A DNA stretch of 64,000 nt from Anisakis pegreffii (lineage: Eukaryota; Nematoda; Chromadorea; Rhabditida; Anisakidae). The translations under genes were made by a program, and so were the position numbers. This document shows, one piece after another, positions 10,923 through 25,100 of the stretch. The DNA lies in contig JAPYMA010003053.1 of NCBI GenBank assembly GCA_035041965.1, forward strand, positions 1 through 64,000. Reading direction: 5' to 3'. Position 1 is the first letter of the stretch. The number at the start of each line of letters is the position of its first letter. The notes under the pieces were generated by a model. That model made no database searches, had not been told where the DNA came from, and was given only the letters and a program-made list of their open reading frames with translations.

Positions 10923-13196
10923 ACAAATCACCCGATGGCCATCTTCTCGAAAAACCTATTTGGTACACTGTTGCGTTTCCATTTGCTCTTATTACGATCC
11001 ATGTCCATATGGTGCTACAGATGATGATGAGTGGATCAGTCCGTTAATAGAACTTGTTGTTTAACAACAAACTGAAGTTATGACTAGGCAGGAGACTCGC
11101 ACTCATAAAATCCTTAGTTTCTTCTCAAATTTTCGTGCATTGAAGTCGTTAGTATGAAAATGATTGCTGCCCAACAGCAATGTTTTGAGATCGCAACGAC
11201 TTTTGTCGCTTTAAGAGGTAACTTTATCGCGCATCCAATGATCAATATGAGATCTTGCAGCAGTAACGATGCGCCGCTCACTATGAGTAGTGCATAATTG
11301 AATTTGGTGTTGCTGATGATCGTGTGAGTATGTAAAGAATGTGCTGCTGCTTCAGGATTGTAATGTGTAAAACTAAAAGCACTAGTATGAATTAGACGAA
11401 ACTCTTTCATAATAATGTTGCACCATAACGAAATAACCCACAATGACAACTTTATTCGGACCATTTGATTCGAATTGAATGTGCTGAAGGAGAATGTACT
11501 GGAAGTGGGAAGAATAGTAGTAGTATTTGTGTGTGTGTGTGTTTCAATTCATTCACATTCGCCTATCGATGATGCTTCTTCATGTTGTTTATATTCGTCA
11601 GTGATTTCAACCATTACAATGTATTTATTCATTCCACAATGTAAACCACAACATTCTCATTGTATGCGCAGCGCAGAATTTATTTTTTTTTGCATTTGTT
11701 TTCTAGTTTTTATCGATACAGTTTTTGCGTCGACGAATTTTAGAGCGCAACTAATAAAGTTCTGAACTGTTCAGTTACCTGCCAAAAAAAATTCGTGTAA
11801 ATAAATTTACTAACGATCAAAATCATCGCAATAGAATAGATATGAATACAAACGGTACTCGTCGTCGTATGAGTCTGTTGTTGGTTTTGTATGAACTGAA
11901 CCATATGAATGACTCAGTGAATCGTTGCTTTTGTAATGCACATCCATATAGTCGACCGAGCACACTTCCGTTCATCCATTTCCTGCAAGAAAAAAAAACA
12001 AACAAGCAAACATTCGGAATGCTCACACAAGCACACATAAACATAATCAGGAAATTTTTTTATAGTTTACAATAGTGAAATTTGTATGGATGCAATGATA
12101 AGCGTACAGATCTTATTCAGATCTGTATCCTTCTTGGTTTGTTTCGTTCCAATTTCTTTGCAATGTTATTCCGCGGTCAGCACTTAATCATAACTCCTAT
12201 CACAATGCCACCACCACCTCGGTTAACACTAAAGAACTTTGTTAGTTCGTTATTTTCCTTGACGCTAATTAGTCAGCAACAGCAGCAGCAATAACTGAAC
12301 AAATAGCATCCAACCGTGGTGTCGTAGAACATTCTTAATCGGCTTCTTGTTAGATTCGGTAAAACTGGCCATTTTGCCGTCGAGTGCGACGCGAGAGCTG
12401 GAACGAAACTTGAAGCTCACTCACGGACCGGCACGAAACTGTTGTGATACTCGTGCACATCACCCGGAATGATATTCAGGTTTACCGTAACGTTGCTTTT
12501 TCCTCAATGATTTAATTGATCGTGAGTGTTTATCGTCACAATACAAGCAAGCAATCAATCTCATTCGTTCCGTTTCGCTCATTTTTCCATTCAAAAAACT
12601 TTCATAATCGTACGCCATTTGAAATAAACCATCATTAGTAATCGAGTCTATTTGTATTCGATTGTGTTTGGTTTGTATAAAAGATCGCACCAACAAAATA
12701 TCATTCGCAATTTCATGTTGCTTCTCTTCGATGTTTTATCTTTGTTATCACCAGTTTATCGAATGCAACAACAATCACAACTTTTTTGCACTGTCAACTT
12801 TCCAATAATGAAAGATTGATCATTCGCAGAGGTAGCACCGTTATGGTTATAATTATGGCTGCTATTGTTATTACTATCGTTATGATTATCAACATTATTA
12901 TGTTTATTACTATTAATGTTATTAATGCCGTCTTATCGTCATTGTGGATGATCAGCATCAGAGAGTGGCAGTGAATTCATGCGATTTTAAACGACAAATC
13001 AAAACTATTTCTCCACATAATCGTCAATAATTGCCCTTTTAAAGACATTGAAATATCGTCGCACTCATAGTGAAAACGATAGAAATAATAACACAAAAGT
13101 AACAATGGTGAGAATAGTTACAATAATAATAACAACAATAATGATTACAGTAACGATGATAATATTATCAATAATAATGATATTAGTGATAACGTG

Positions 13197-13233
<37 letters not shown>
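13197..13233. repeat. (TAA)n microsatellite, right arm
   Basis: Mirror of the (TTA)n tract of the left arm, one triplet shorter. Confidence 0.95.
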
Positions 13234-13234
<1 letters not shown>

Positions 13235-14039
13235 GGTAGCAGAATCAACAATAATGTGATTTTGGGTAGCAGTAGCAGTAATCATCATAACTGCCATTTC
13301 CTCCAGTTTGGAGTGTTGTCCTAATTTTGATCGATCAAGCAACCATTCGGCGAATCGATAATCGAGTGCATCCTTCAATGATATTTCAACTCGATCTTCA
13401 CCTCCTCACCTTTCTCTTGAAACACTCCCTCCGTTCATTGTTCACCTTCAAAACTCGACATTCCTTTACGACATGCCATTTTCATTTCGTTATTCATGCT
13501 AAATCAATTCTAAATATGTCCTATATGTCTCCCACAATGATAAAGTACCATCTTGTCAACTATCAACATCATTCACCTGATGATGACTAGTTCACAACCT
13601 CGGTGTCACCAATCAACATGATTCAATTTGTTGGTATTGAAAACTATTCAGCGAGATTTATATTCGTACTTACGAGTGAGATTGTTTATGAAATGAATTA
13701 ACAAATATTTCGTTAAAATCTATGCCTGATTCTCATAACCAGTTAGTTCATAGTGTTTTCTCCGCATGACTGCGCTGAAGAGAAATATGCGTGTTGGTTA
13801 AGAGGATGAGGAAGAAGTTAACAGGGAAAGTTGATGGTAGTATGGAAGGAAGCGGTGTGATTCAATCGAACGAATTTTATCGTTTGAGTACTATTCACTT
13901 TTTGTGTCTTTGTTACAACACACTCAGAGATGAGGCGATTGTGCACAATAGAGAATGGTCGTTGTTCATTCACATGAAACATTCTCAATTTGAGTTATTT
14001 TCGAGTAAATTAGTAGTGCTCTTATTATCGTTTCTAAAT

Positions 14040-14243
14040 TAGTAGTATTGTCATTGAAGTTGTGATTACTATAGTAATGATATTGATAGTATTGTTGTGT
14101 CTTTTATTATTACATTATCGCTGCTATTATTACTGTATTCAGTACTGAACTGATTGAAAGTCACCTTTACTCGTACACCCGTAGCAGTCTTGCTGATTGT
14201 GAATAATCAATTGTTCAGTGCATCTGAAAAATTGAGAGTTGTT
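14040..14243. repeat. 204-base direct repeat, right arm, inner copy
   Basis: Mirror of 2397-2600. It precedes the second right-arm copy (14807-15010) by 767 bases. Confidence 0.9.
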
Positions 14244-14806
14244 CAAAAAGCGTTAGATGAGCACACATTAGAGCCAGTCTTAGGCTTTGGCATATTCGTA
14301 CGTTTTGTTTCAAGCTTATTCATAGGTTTAAGTTGATGTGCATGCTTACGGTTGAACGCATCCGGATCAGGCTAAAAACTGCTATTAGTATTATTGATAG
14401 TCAACTTGTGCGGTTTGCCTCTAATCAGCTGATTTCTATTGTTGTTTCATAGTATGCGATATTGTGTGATCATGCAACACTTGTAGTTTGTAGTGGATGC
14501 GTTGTTGGCTCTTGTTTGATGTTGTGACTGTTTGATGCAGAAGCAGTGAGCACTTGGTCGTTACCAATCATATTGCATTCTCCTGGAGTAACAAATCTAA
14601 GAGTAGACCTGCACCCGAGCTTCATTGAGAAAAATGGATTCCGTTTGGCATTGTTCCAAAATTTCATTCATATACTGCAGAGACTCACTCACTGCTTGTC
14701 GTCGTTCACCCAATACTACGAACATCAATCAGCTTGTTCGTATGATGTGATTTGATAGTATTTTTGATTTGGAAGTATCGCTGTTGGTTTTATGCGTGAT
14801 TAGTAG

Positions 14807-15010
14807 TAGTAGTATTGTCATTGAAGTTGTGATTACTATAGTAATGGTATTGATAGTATTATTGTGTCTTTTATTATTACATTATCGTTGCTATTATTAC
14901 TGTGTTCAGTACTGAACTGATTGAAAGTCACCTTTACTCGTACACCCGTAGCAGTCTTGCTGATTGTGAATAATCAGTTGTTCAGTGCATCTGAAAAATT
15001 GAGAGTTGTT
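14807..15010. repeat. 204-base direct repeat just upstream of the efa-6 ATG
   Basis: Mirror of 1630-1833. It ends 10 bases before the efa-6 start codon at 15021, so the efa-6 5' leader or core promoter lies largely within a sequence that is duplicated in tandem within the arm. Confidence 0.85.
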
Positions 15011-15020
15011 GTTTTGAGGT

Positions 15021-18000
15021 ATGACCGAGGTTATGGTGGGAGGTGATCGTTCGATGGAGATTACACCAAAAAACAGAGAAGTATCGTCGTCGTCTGTGAA
15101 GAGTGCTCCTCCACGATACGAAGCATTCCTGATGACCGGTGATACGATGTTCATCGTTGATCACAAGATCTCACCGAGATATGCTGAGGTAGGTTTTATT
15201 CTACTATCACTTGTTTATCACCAGGTTTAGTCGTTTATCCTCTCTCTCTCTCTCCTCCATCTTCGCGTTCGCAAAGGCTGCTCTCAGTCCTCCTTTATCA
15301 AACCGCTTGTTTTTTTTCATATTCTCTCGTTTCGAAGCTGTTTTGCTGAGAAGTTCAGGAGAAGAGCTTCACTTTTTGGATGGTATTGTTTGGTGTATAA
15401 ACGATAAGATTGACTTGTAGGTATGCGGCGATCAACTACCGCCATCGACGGCAGTTCGTGAAACACCAGTGCGGCCTGTCGGTGCATTCGATGATTACCC
15501 ATCGAAGCAGCAGAAAATGAAAACACGTCGATTCAACGCCGAATCCGCTGTGCCCGCATCTCAGTCCGATAACGGTCTCAATACTCATGCGCCTACAACT
15601 CCAGTATCATTTCACATGTTCATTTCAAATATCCACTAAATCGAACGGTTCTTGAGCCAAATTTGATGCGCACTAGATCAGTTGTAAATGGAACTAGTAA
15701 AATGTAAAGAAATGAAATTAGAGATGGCATGAGTGAGAATGACTGAAAGCTTTCAGGATAGCACCACATCACCGTTGGACGAGCAGAAATCAACGGTGAC
15801 AGTGAACGCCGATGGAGGTGTTAAGGAAGAACGTGAGAACGGCTCAGATGTGACCGTCTCGAGCAGTGCCGTATCATCGCAATACTCTCTAACCTCATCC
15901 ACCACCCGAAGTCCCACAATCGATCGACGCATTAATCTCTTCAATCAGTCCTCTTGCTCTACCAGCGAGCCGAACACTCCAGCCAAAGGTGCCATGCCCA
16001 TCATCAATAACTTCGTTTCAACTGTCGTATGCCCTTCGCCACCTCATGGTTTATTTTTTATTTTGATTTTTCTGAGCCACATTATTATTATAATGGTTGT
16101 AATTATTACCGATCTAATTGTCATCACCGCTTTATCTGTGATGTCAATTTGTTTTTGTCAATTTCGGTTCCGCTTAAGCTGATGTTGACATTGGCTACTA
16201 TAATTCAATTCTCAAAAATACAGCAGTGCTAAGAATTGAATCGAATTACGGGAAGAATTTAGAATTGGATCATAAATCTGAAATCGACAATGAAGCGTCG
16301 AGTCGTCTCGCGAAACGATTATATGCACTGGACGGTTTTCGAAAAACTGACGTCGCTGCGCACCTATCGAAAACGTTCGTTCAGTTTTCTTTGTTTCATT
16401 TCATTTAGGAAATATGCGATTCCGTAGATTGTATCATGAAGATATCCAGTTTTACTTGAATGCCAGTAAGGGTATGTGGTGAGAGTTGTAATTACTGATT
16501 GGAAGCAACGCTTTTTAGAAATGAATTTGGATTGGCGGTGGCGGATGAGTATTGTGGATTATTCAATTTTTTGGGTATTCGACTGGATGTGGCAATTCGA
16601 GAATTTTTATCGCGATTCTGTTTGACTGGTGAAACGCAGCAGCGAACTCGAATCATCGAGCATTTCGCTAAACGATATCACCAGTGCAATCCAACACTTT
16701 TCACTAGTGCAGGTAGCAGCTCTTTTTAGTCGCTTTTGTTGCGTTGTGTCTTCATTCCTTGTTCGATTATTCATAAAACACATTAAAAACAAACCAAAAC
16801 GAGCTCGACTTGTTCACTTCATCTCTTTGCAGATGAGGTTCACGCACTCACCTGTGCGCTGTTATTGTTGAACTCGGATCTTCATGGACCGGTTGGTTTG
16901 TTTACTCTGTGCTGATTGCTTTTGCGATTGCGATCTATCATTATTTTTGTTTGTGCTTCTAACGTTAGCAAATGATTGTAATATTTAATATTCAGCGGAG
17001 TATTGCAGTGCAGTGAACGAAAATTTTAAAAGTGGTTTAGTGACAACGATAACGAATGTTTTGGTTTTGTTCAGAATGTCGGAAGACGAATGTCAAGTCG
17101 TGAATTCATCGATAATATCAGTCAAACGGAACACACGTTTGATCGTTCACTGCTGAAAACTTTATATGGATCAATTCGTGATCAGCCTATCAAATGGGCA
17201 GAGTGAGGAAGTTTCATTGTTTTGTTCTGAGTTTCAACTAAATGTCTAGAGTTACTCATTTAATATGATCAGCATTTAATTTAGAACAATCGATTGCTTT
17301 GATGGTTGTGTCATGAATATTATTTCTTGTTTTGACTGGAGATAGTGTTGTTATGTACTGTTGTTATTTTGGATTTGATGATAATATATAATGGTATCAT
17401 AATGCAGAGATGAGAGTGAACTGGAGAAAAACAACGAAACGAGTGCATCGAACGGCTCGGCTTTGAATCAGCGAGAACGGGGAAGTGGCTTGCTGGATCG
17501 AAAGAAACGAAAATCTTTCACGAATAAATCGAAATCGGTTGTAGCAGACGATGATCAAATAGAATATAAGGCTGGATGGGTTGTGAGGAAATCGGTTTAT
17601 GATCGTGACGGCAATAGAAGTATTGTCATTTGATTGTTTTCAATATTCGCTTGCTTTCGAAAGTTCACAGTTCACGTGTTTAAGGAGGAATTCACTGTAT
17701 AGTCGAACGAGTAAATCAGAACTGGTAATTCAGTTTCATTGCGGATGAGAGGATGTTCAGAAAGCAGTTGTTGAGGTTATGAAGTTCAGTTGAGAGTACA
17801 GTTGAGCTCTTGGTACTGCGGGAGTATTTCGAAGTGCGGTTTGGCTTGTTTTTAGGGAAAAAGATAAGCGTTTTGTTTTTGAAATTGATGAACGTGACTG
17901 GGATAATGGATGTGACGTGCAGTGAGAATATGCATGGATATGTATTATGGAGGCGTTTTCAGCACCGTTCGGTCGACGAGGATGGCGTATGCTGTATGCG

Positions 18001-19163
18001 CGTATTCGTGGCATGGTGATGTACTTGCATAAGGATGAAAATGGCTTTAAAAGGGGTCGTTACGAGACATTCAACAACGCCATACTACTGCACCATTCGT
18101 TCGCTGAACGACCACGTGACTACCACAAACGACAGCACGTTTTCCGTTTGAGAACTGCCAATCTTGGCGAATTCTTGTTTCAGACCAGGTATTTATTGGA
18201 TTCGATTGCACATATCTGGCATTTGCTTGAATTGAATTCGTCTGTCACTTACTGGCAATTCGAATATATCGTTGAATTGTTGTTCCTATGTGATGAATGT
18301 ACTATCTATGAAGAGTCAACTGAATGCAATGAATGTAATGCAGTGATCCGAATGAAGTGCAACGATGGATTGATACGATCAACTATGTGGCGGCAGCGTT
18401 CTCGTCACCGGCTCTGCCAGCGCCAGTGTCAAACGATACGAGCGTATTCCATAAACCACTCCTTCCGTCGGCACCCTCCAAACTCACCATCACCGAACAG
18501 CTGCGTGCACACGAAGGAAAAGAACTGGAAGTGCGTCAAAGACTCGAAGAGTTGATGAGACAAGGTCCACCGTTAAACACAAAAGGATCGGCCGTCTATG
18601 ATTTCTTCTATAAAGAGCGTTATCTTTATCAAGAGGTGCGTACTTACTTCTAATTTGTTTTGTATTGTCAAGCAAAACATTTATTTGTATCGTAATTTCA
18701 GCGTGAACGCTACGAGCTGTACGTGTCAGTACTACGCAGTCGTCTGAGTGCGTTGTCACCGTCGAATGCTCACAACTGTTGTTGTAGTGGAACGGCACTG
18801 GCAACGAGCAACAATAATTGTAACGAGCTGAGAGTGTGCGATAACGAAGCGTGTGCAAGCAACAATCACCAACCGAACACTTCATATCACCTCAAAACGG
18901 ATGTGGTCAGAGAAGAGCCCGAGGAGTTGGTGGACGCTCGTGAAGACGAGGCTGTTGTCGTTGGCTCTTCGTCAGGCATCTTGTCGACTGCATCCCAACT
19001 TCAGAAGTCGAGTGATGATTTTTTGGTTGCATTAACAAATGCCACTAGCACTAAGGATAGTTCTGAAGCAGATAGTTCAGATCGAATCAGTTACAAAGAA
19101 GCGATCATGTCAAGTCCGAATACTCTGAAATTGAACGATAGTACTGATGCATCTCAGTCATGA
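15021..19163 (+). CDS. efa-6: EFA6/PSD-type Arf guanine nucleotide exchange factor (Sec7-PH)
   Basis: Eleven exons join in phase: 15021-15188, 15421-15603, 15757-16048, 16224-16374, 16519-16712, 16833-16891, 17075-17202, 17408-17619, 17963-18188, 18344-18635, 18702-19163; 788 codons. The N-terminus carries RYEAFLMTGDTMF, like the short microtubule-eliminating motif of worm and fly EFA6. A Ser/Pro-rich linker leads to the Sec7 domain (SRLAKRLYALDGFRKTDVA to SIRDQPIKWAE) with the glutamate-finger motif LTGETQ. A Lys-rich linker precedes an EFA6-type PH domain (IEYKAGWVV, TPFGRRGWRMLYARIRG, HVFRLRTANLGEFLFQT, WIDTINYVAAAFSSP) and a C-terminal helical segment (YKERYLYQERERYELYVSVL). Family role: activates Arf6 at the plasma membrane and, in C. 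elegans, limits cortical microtubule growth and axon regrowth. The start was chosen because an in-frame TGA lies just upstream. Exon 4 may start at 16224 or 16227 (Ala or Val codon). The first 158 bases are duplicated at 1462-1619. Confidence 0.92.
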
Positions 19164-22100
19164 TCGTCCGTTTCATTAATTGAGCAGTTATCATTAACTG
19201 ATGAAGTTTGTTTACACTATAGTGTTGATGAGAAATTACTGTTAGGTTACGGTTGCACTCAATCAGAGAATTATTTCTTTGATTATGTGGTTGTCGTTTT
19301 GTGACTCTCCATTGTCAACTTGTTATTTGGTGGAATTTGGGTCGATGTCATTAACTTGAAAGCACAGTTGAAATGAGCGTATTCTTTTTGATATTGAGGT
19401 CCATTTATCGGCAGTTTCATGGCTTTCCCACGAGAAAATTTTAGTTGCAAGTATGTGGGCATCATTGATTCACTGAATGACCATTGAAATACTAGTAATA
19501 ATGATAATAGTAAAGCTGTAATAATAATCGATCTGAAATAGTAATGTAATGTGAAACATATTGTTTTTCAAGTTTGAAATGAACTTTTGCTCATTCGATA
19601 ACCGTTGTTCGAGCATATGAATGCGAATGCATTTTTCGCTTCTCTAAATTAGTCTATCCGCATGGAAAGGATGTAATTTCATGTTCAAATATTCTGTTGT
19701 ATCGCAACAATCGTGCGCAAGTCTAGTTCATTTGATGTTGTCATTCGATGTGCATTGCAGCACCGCGCTTACGTTATTTCAGTGTGATATTGCGATTTGA
19801 TATTAGCAATTATTCATTGTATTAATGTAGAATGCAAACTGTTGCAAGTATGATTGCATGTTGTCGTTATTGTTATTATTAGGAGTGTGGCCACGAAATC
19901 TCTTCGTTTTGATGCATCCCAATCTCGTAAAAACTCGGCACTCGTTTTCAAATTCTCATCACCCAACTTAGTATTTGTGTGCATAATTCTGTTTCGGTGT
20001 TACGGGTTCTTTGTTGTTTTCCTCCTCATTCATTCAAGAATTTCTTCGCATTATTTTCATCATCATCAACTCAATTCGTTTGTCATGGCTTGATCGTTTG
20101 TTTTCAGTTGTGCTGCTATATTCCCTCTCTTAATCGTTTACTTTCTCCAATCATCCAGCAGTCTCGATTTAATTGATGAGTTTTATTTGTTGTTTTGTTT
20201 CAGAAACAGTTCACGATTGGTTCACGATCAGTTCACGATTTGCCTGCTGCTGTCAGTGGCGTTTTATTCTTTTGTTAAATTACTGGAAATTGCATCGAAA
20301 CGCGTTTTCTCACATTTCATTTTGTCATTATCGTCATCGTTTTATAAAGTATTATTTTTGTATTTTATTGTTGATTAATGTCATGCTAATCAGTCGCATC
20401 AGTAAGCAACAAACTTCTTAATTTATGTGACCTTAATCACCGAGTTGATCATTAATTTTCTTGCGATTCTCTGCAATATGAAAATGCGCTACCGTCATCA
20501 ACAATTTTCAAGCGGCCGTTGCCAGGATTTCTTGAAGCAGACTGCAATAAGCTGATGTATCTTTGAAAAGAGTGCAAATAAACAAGATAAATTCCTTTTT
20601 TATGGTATCATCCCATGATTGAGTCAGTGCCTTTATTTTTCAAGCAATTAGAGTATGAAACTACATGGATGTTTAGGTTTAGGCGTTTCGACTGCTTAAT
20701 TTCTTGTTGATGCAAAAATCTGGTCGAATGGCATTCCTGTATAGACCAATAAATCAAGGTGACAAGACAAGGTTCTATTGTTCTATTCATTTGTGATAAG
20801 TTTATCTAATACCATGCATGATTCGATGAAGAACGATGATGCGGACAAAACGGTTCCAAAATTTGAATCAAAATGTCAAATTGGTTCAGAATCGGCAAAA
20901 AAACTCGGCGGCTGATAAAATTTGCATTGACCATTACGTAATGCAATTTATTGACGTAGGTCCTAATGGGTCGGTGAATAAAAATGCATCCATCAACAAG
21001 CAGTGGATGATGCGTATTACAGAGGAATGCTTGCCGTCAATAATTAATGATCATTTCATTCTCAAATTCCTTCACAAAATCTCTTCACCACTGATATTCA
21101 TAAGGCTGGATTTATATCTTATGTGCTGGCTATTCATTACAAAAAATATACAGATGAAAATGGTGACGAAACTTTTTTCGAGTGCACAGGAGATCTGTTG
21201 TTTTCTAATGAGTAAATGATAATGCGAATTCTCATTTGAAGCAGATCTGAAGCAAATGAAATAGTCTATTTGTTAAGCAGTTTATCAACGTCATTCATTT
21301 TAGTTTCATTGCTTGCTGACACTATCTATCGCTTATTGAATAATCAGTGGAATAATGAATTGAACGAATGAAATTAATGCTGCGAATCTTATACATTAAC
21401 AACAAATGACTCCGGTCAGTTTGCTGCCACATAAACTCAGTCAAATTGTTGCATTTCACTGAAATCCACATCTGATCAACTGAAGGATAGTCCCCCAACA
21501 AAGTTAGGAAGTTGTTGTTGAAACGTACGCATTTTGCATGATACAGCAGCCACAGTGCTAAGTCGAGTGCTTCTTTACGGCGGCCACTCAAATCCTCAGT
21601 CGTCTATTCTTCACTGATGTGATGCGAGGATGGGTATGTCAGGGACGCGATTTTGCAATCGTAGACCCCGAAAATGCAGTCGGCTAAAAAAAACCGGCAA
21701 TGGAGTCTCCGAAACTCCCCGATCTGCGCTCCACACTCTGCCTAACTACCCTGATTGCTAGTGGAGGCGAATGCACGTCTCTGGGTATTTCAGTATCACA
21801 TTTCAGGAAATCGGCGGAAGAAAATTCAGGAAATAAAGTACATCCTAACAAATAAAGAATTGCTGTATCTGCTGCAGTTGCTTGCTTCAAAACAGTCACA
21901 CTGTTCATTGTATTACAGCTAAAAGGTTTCGCATCAAGTGATCATTTCTCAATGAAGTATTAGATGAGTGCAACTGGTCAGTGGCAATTGTGCGAGGATA
22001 TTTGGGTGTTTTTCCAAGGTTCACAATGTGAGAATTAGAAATTTTTATGAATGTGACGAAAAGTTTGCTCGCACGTTAAGTTAATGCTGCTCGTGTAATT

Positions 22101-25100
22101 TTCTATTCTTTCACCAGTCGACCCGAGAAATAATGCCTCGATCGTATCGCGTGTTCGATAGATGTAAAAGACGATAATGTTGAAAAAAAAAACGATCTTC
22201 AAGTGTCAATCCGTGAAGGAAAAAGAGAACATTGAAAAAAAAAATCATCTTCTAAACAATGTGAATGCAAAACAAGCGAATTTCAATTGACAACACAGTC
22301 CAATTGCTTTTTCAGTCGCTTCGGTTGCAGTGAACAATTCGAGTTGTTCATTGTCAGTTGCTAATATTATATTGACAGTTGAAACTCGGAATCGATTATT
22401 TGCTACGTTCGAGGCGTTTTTTTTTTGAGGTGCGAGCAGGCGATTTGCCTGCTTGCAACCCCCTCCCTTCAGCCAAAAAGAAAACAAAAAGTTTTGTTTG
22501 AGTGCAGGCAATGTGGTATATGTTCCGAGTATCAAATGAAATTCAAATGATGTGACGAAAGTCGAGTTGGCAAGGTGATGTGTTGATGATTGATCAGCGC
22601 TGTTCGATCAGGATGAAATATACGTCAGTGCTGTATTTTTATCACATCTGACGGAGGTGGTTTGCCGTCGAAATCGGAATTCGCTGAAAAAGTAAAATAA
22701 AGCAAATAAATCAGATGACTATTCGTTAAAATAACCCACTTCTGTGTGAAGATGGTGTGCTTGGGAAAAAAGCAGATTCAATGTGTGAGCAATAAATAAT
22801 TACAAGCAGATAAAGGGTTGATTTATTTTTGATCATTTCGACTCGTTGAAACTGCAACATGAAAAAGCGCAACTTTTAAAGAGTTATTGGTTGGTTGGAT
22901 GCAACACAAAAGAGATTTTTGAACAGGTGATCATTCAAATACTTTTTCAGGCAGTTCCGTTGCGATTCAAAACGTTCGTTGTCAGTTGTTGTTTATCGAG
23001 ACGTTTGATGGACTGCTGAAATTTCGAAGAACTGACACAGAATCATTTGTATTTGAGGAAAAAATTTGAGGAGAAACCAGTGAGCTGGGACGATAAGTCA
23101 CCATTGAACTAGTCTGAGTAGCATTTGAGAGGGCTGGTCATCTTCACATTCCAAATAATCTTTTTGATTCTGGCCTTCAACGTTGACGTTTGTCGGTACT
23201 TCAAGCTGACTGACCTCCTTTCAAGGCTGAAGTCTGCACTAAGCTGACGTTCTTCGATGCAATGTTCAGCTCGTGAAATTAAGATTCATTTATTTTTTTA
23301 AAGTTTTTTCCTTATTGATCTTCACCCATTGATTCCTTTCAGGCGTATTCAATCATCCTGATTATGAGATAGAAAGCCGTTTCGTGAAAATGAATGGCGA
23401 TTTAAGGAATTATCAGCTTAGTGCTGAATTGAACGACCAAAAGAAATTGCAGAACATTATAGAAAGTGGCTCGTTTGTTGCAGGAAAGTGAATGTCTGAC
23501 AGCTTCTTTTTGAGGAGTGAGTTGCGTGTGAGTTGGCCAATGAATTTCATGAATCGTTGTCACACATCATGCAAATGTCATTTCTGGACAATCATTTGTC
23601 ACGTTTCGCCTTTTTACCTGTATCATTAATCTGCAATTGATTAATTATTCACTTGGTAATTTCACTTTGTATTCGTATCATATTTGTTTGCTTACTCAAT
23701 TTCAACATATAATAAAGCATTTGTTGAGTACTGATTGAAAAAAGTCGCTTAATCAGATGATTTCCTGGAAATATTTGTCGACTTATTGCAAAATATAATC
23801 AATCATCACTGATTGTTGATTTGACGCAGTCACTTGAAGCCTAAATAAACGTAGGTTCATGGTAAAAGTCAGTCATTTTGAAGAAACGGCTTTGCATTTC
23901 ATAATAATGATAACCGAAACCTACGATGAGATGACGAGAGGAGGGACCGTGAGTGTTTGTCTGGGATTAGGGCGTTCACTACAGGAACAAGTATATCTTC
24001 ATCATCATGCAAAATGTTTTTATCTAGCTCATGGCTAGTCCGAGTATGCTCGAAGCATCAATCAGCTCGTGTAGACGATGTGTTCTCACTTGAAGATATG
24101 ATTATCACTCCGTTCGTTGATTGTTCTTGAACATACCAATTATTCTGCATATTTGGCTGATTTTCAGTTTGTCACTTGCATAACCTGTTGCCTCGATTAT
24201 GCCTGATTGCTGAATCAGGTCATCCACTTGATTTTGTTCAGATGTTTGGGAATTGTCCTCTCTAATACCTACTTACAGCAAGAAATGTAAACGTTATGGG
24301 AATTGGGTATTTACTTTGATCATCTCCAGATTACGCATTTTCACTGAATAATTCTGCATGCAATCGTTCAGCTGCGGAACTGAACTGTTTTCGAGATACA
24401 TCGCGACCTAATAGCAAATTTTTTGGTGCAGTCGTTTTTTTCGACGCTTCGCATTACTTTTAAACTTCAGACACCAGAACTCGCATCAGTCACACATCGT
24501 GTTTGGTTGAGAAGCGATGAGACTGACGCTGGCGGGGGAGTCGGTCTGGTCTGGTCTGGTCTGGCCTGGTCTTATTTTATAGGCAGGCAGCCGTCAATCT
24601 ATTAAATACTTGTTAATTCATCAATCATTTTGCTTGGCTGAATGCAAAAAAAAAACTTAAAGAGATAAGCGCAAAGAGTGAAGGAATTGTTGCAGTTGTT
24701 GTTGTTTCTCATTTGTGTGCAGCCACAGAAACTGCTGTTCTCATACTCTCTCGACAACAAACCAACTAAATTCTATCTTTTTCCTCCACTTTCTTAAATG
24801 ATGTCGTCGTTGTTGCTGTTTTGATTAGACCTGAGTTGACGAAGTGGCAATCGCAAATGAGATGGCTTGTTCTGCTCTCATGCTTTTTGTCGGTAATCAA
24901 ATTCGCAAGAGTTGAATTCAAGCGCAACAGGGCAATGCTATGATTGCCAGGCTGTAAACGAATGATTTTCGTTCGATTCACTGCTATTCAACTAGTCTGC
25001 GAATTCAAGAAGCGAACAGCCAGATGTTGTGCTGATAAGCGATCAACAAATCAATTCTGTTGTGTTTGTCTTTGCATTCGCAGATGCGCTCATTAATCAC

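Larger units (their letters stand above)
8361..15178. repeat. Right arm of 13.7-kb inverted repeat (efa-6 upstream region)
   Basis: This 6,818-base reverse complement of the left arm is 28 bases shorter because of one 19-base unit, one ATT triplet and a local 19-versus-13-base replacement. I also saw one substitution (12145, partner 4498). This arm continues without interruption into the last 10 bases of efa-6 exon 1 and the rest of that gene, so it is the native copy: it is the 5' flank, and probably the promoter, of efa-6. I see no other gene in it. Its open frames are short, AT-biased and mirrored in the other arm. Confidence 0.95.

Noticed and set aside
1476..15164. Many paired open frames of 60-120 codons inside the palindrome arms
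   Set aside because: Each is simply mirrored by the inverted repeat. None shows family motifs, matching splice phases or coding-like composition, apart from the efa-6 exon 1 part.
16410..16470. Extra efa-6 exon between the pieces encoding HLSKT and NEFGLAV
   Set aside because: A cassette with TTTAG acceptor and GTATGT donor exists, but in the phase set by the preceding exon it meets a TAG. The Sec7 sequence is continuous without it.
20836..21219. 127-codon frame as a gene
   Set aside because: Composition is Asn/Lys/Ile-rich as in chance AT-rich frames. It has no motif, no splice partner and no leader signal.
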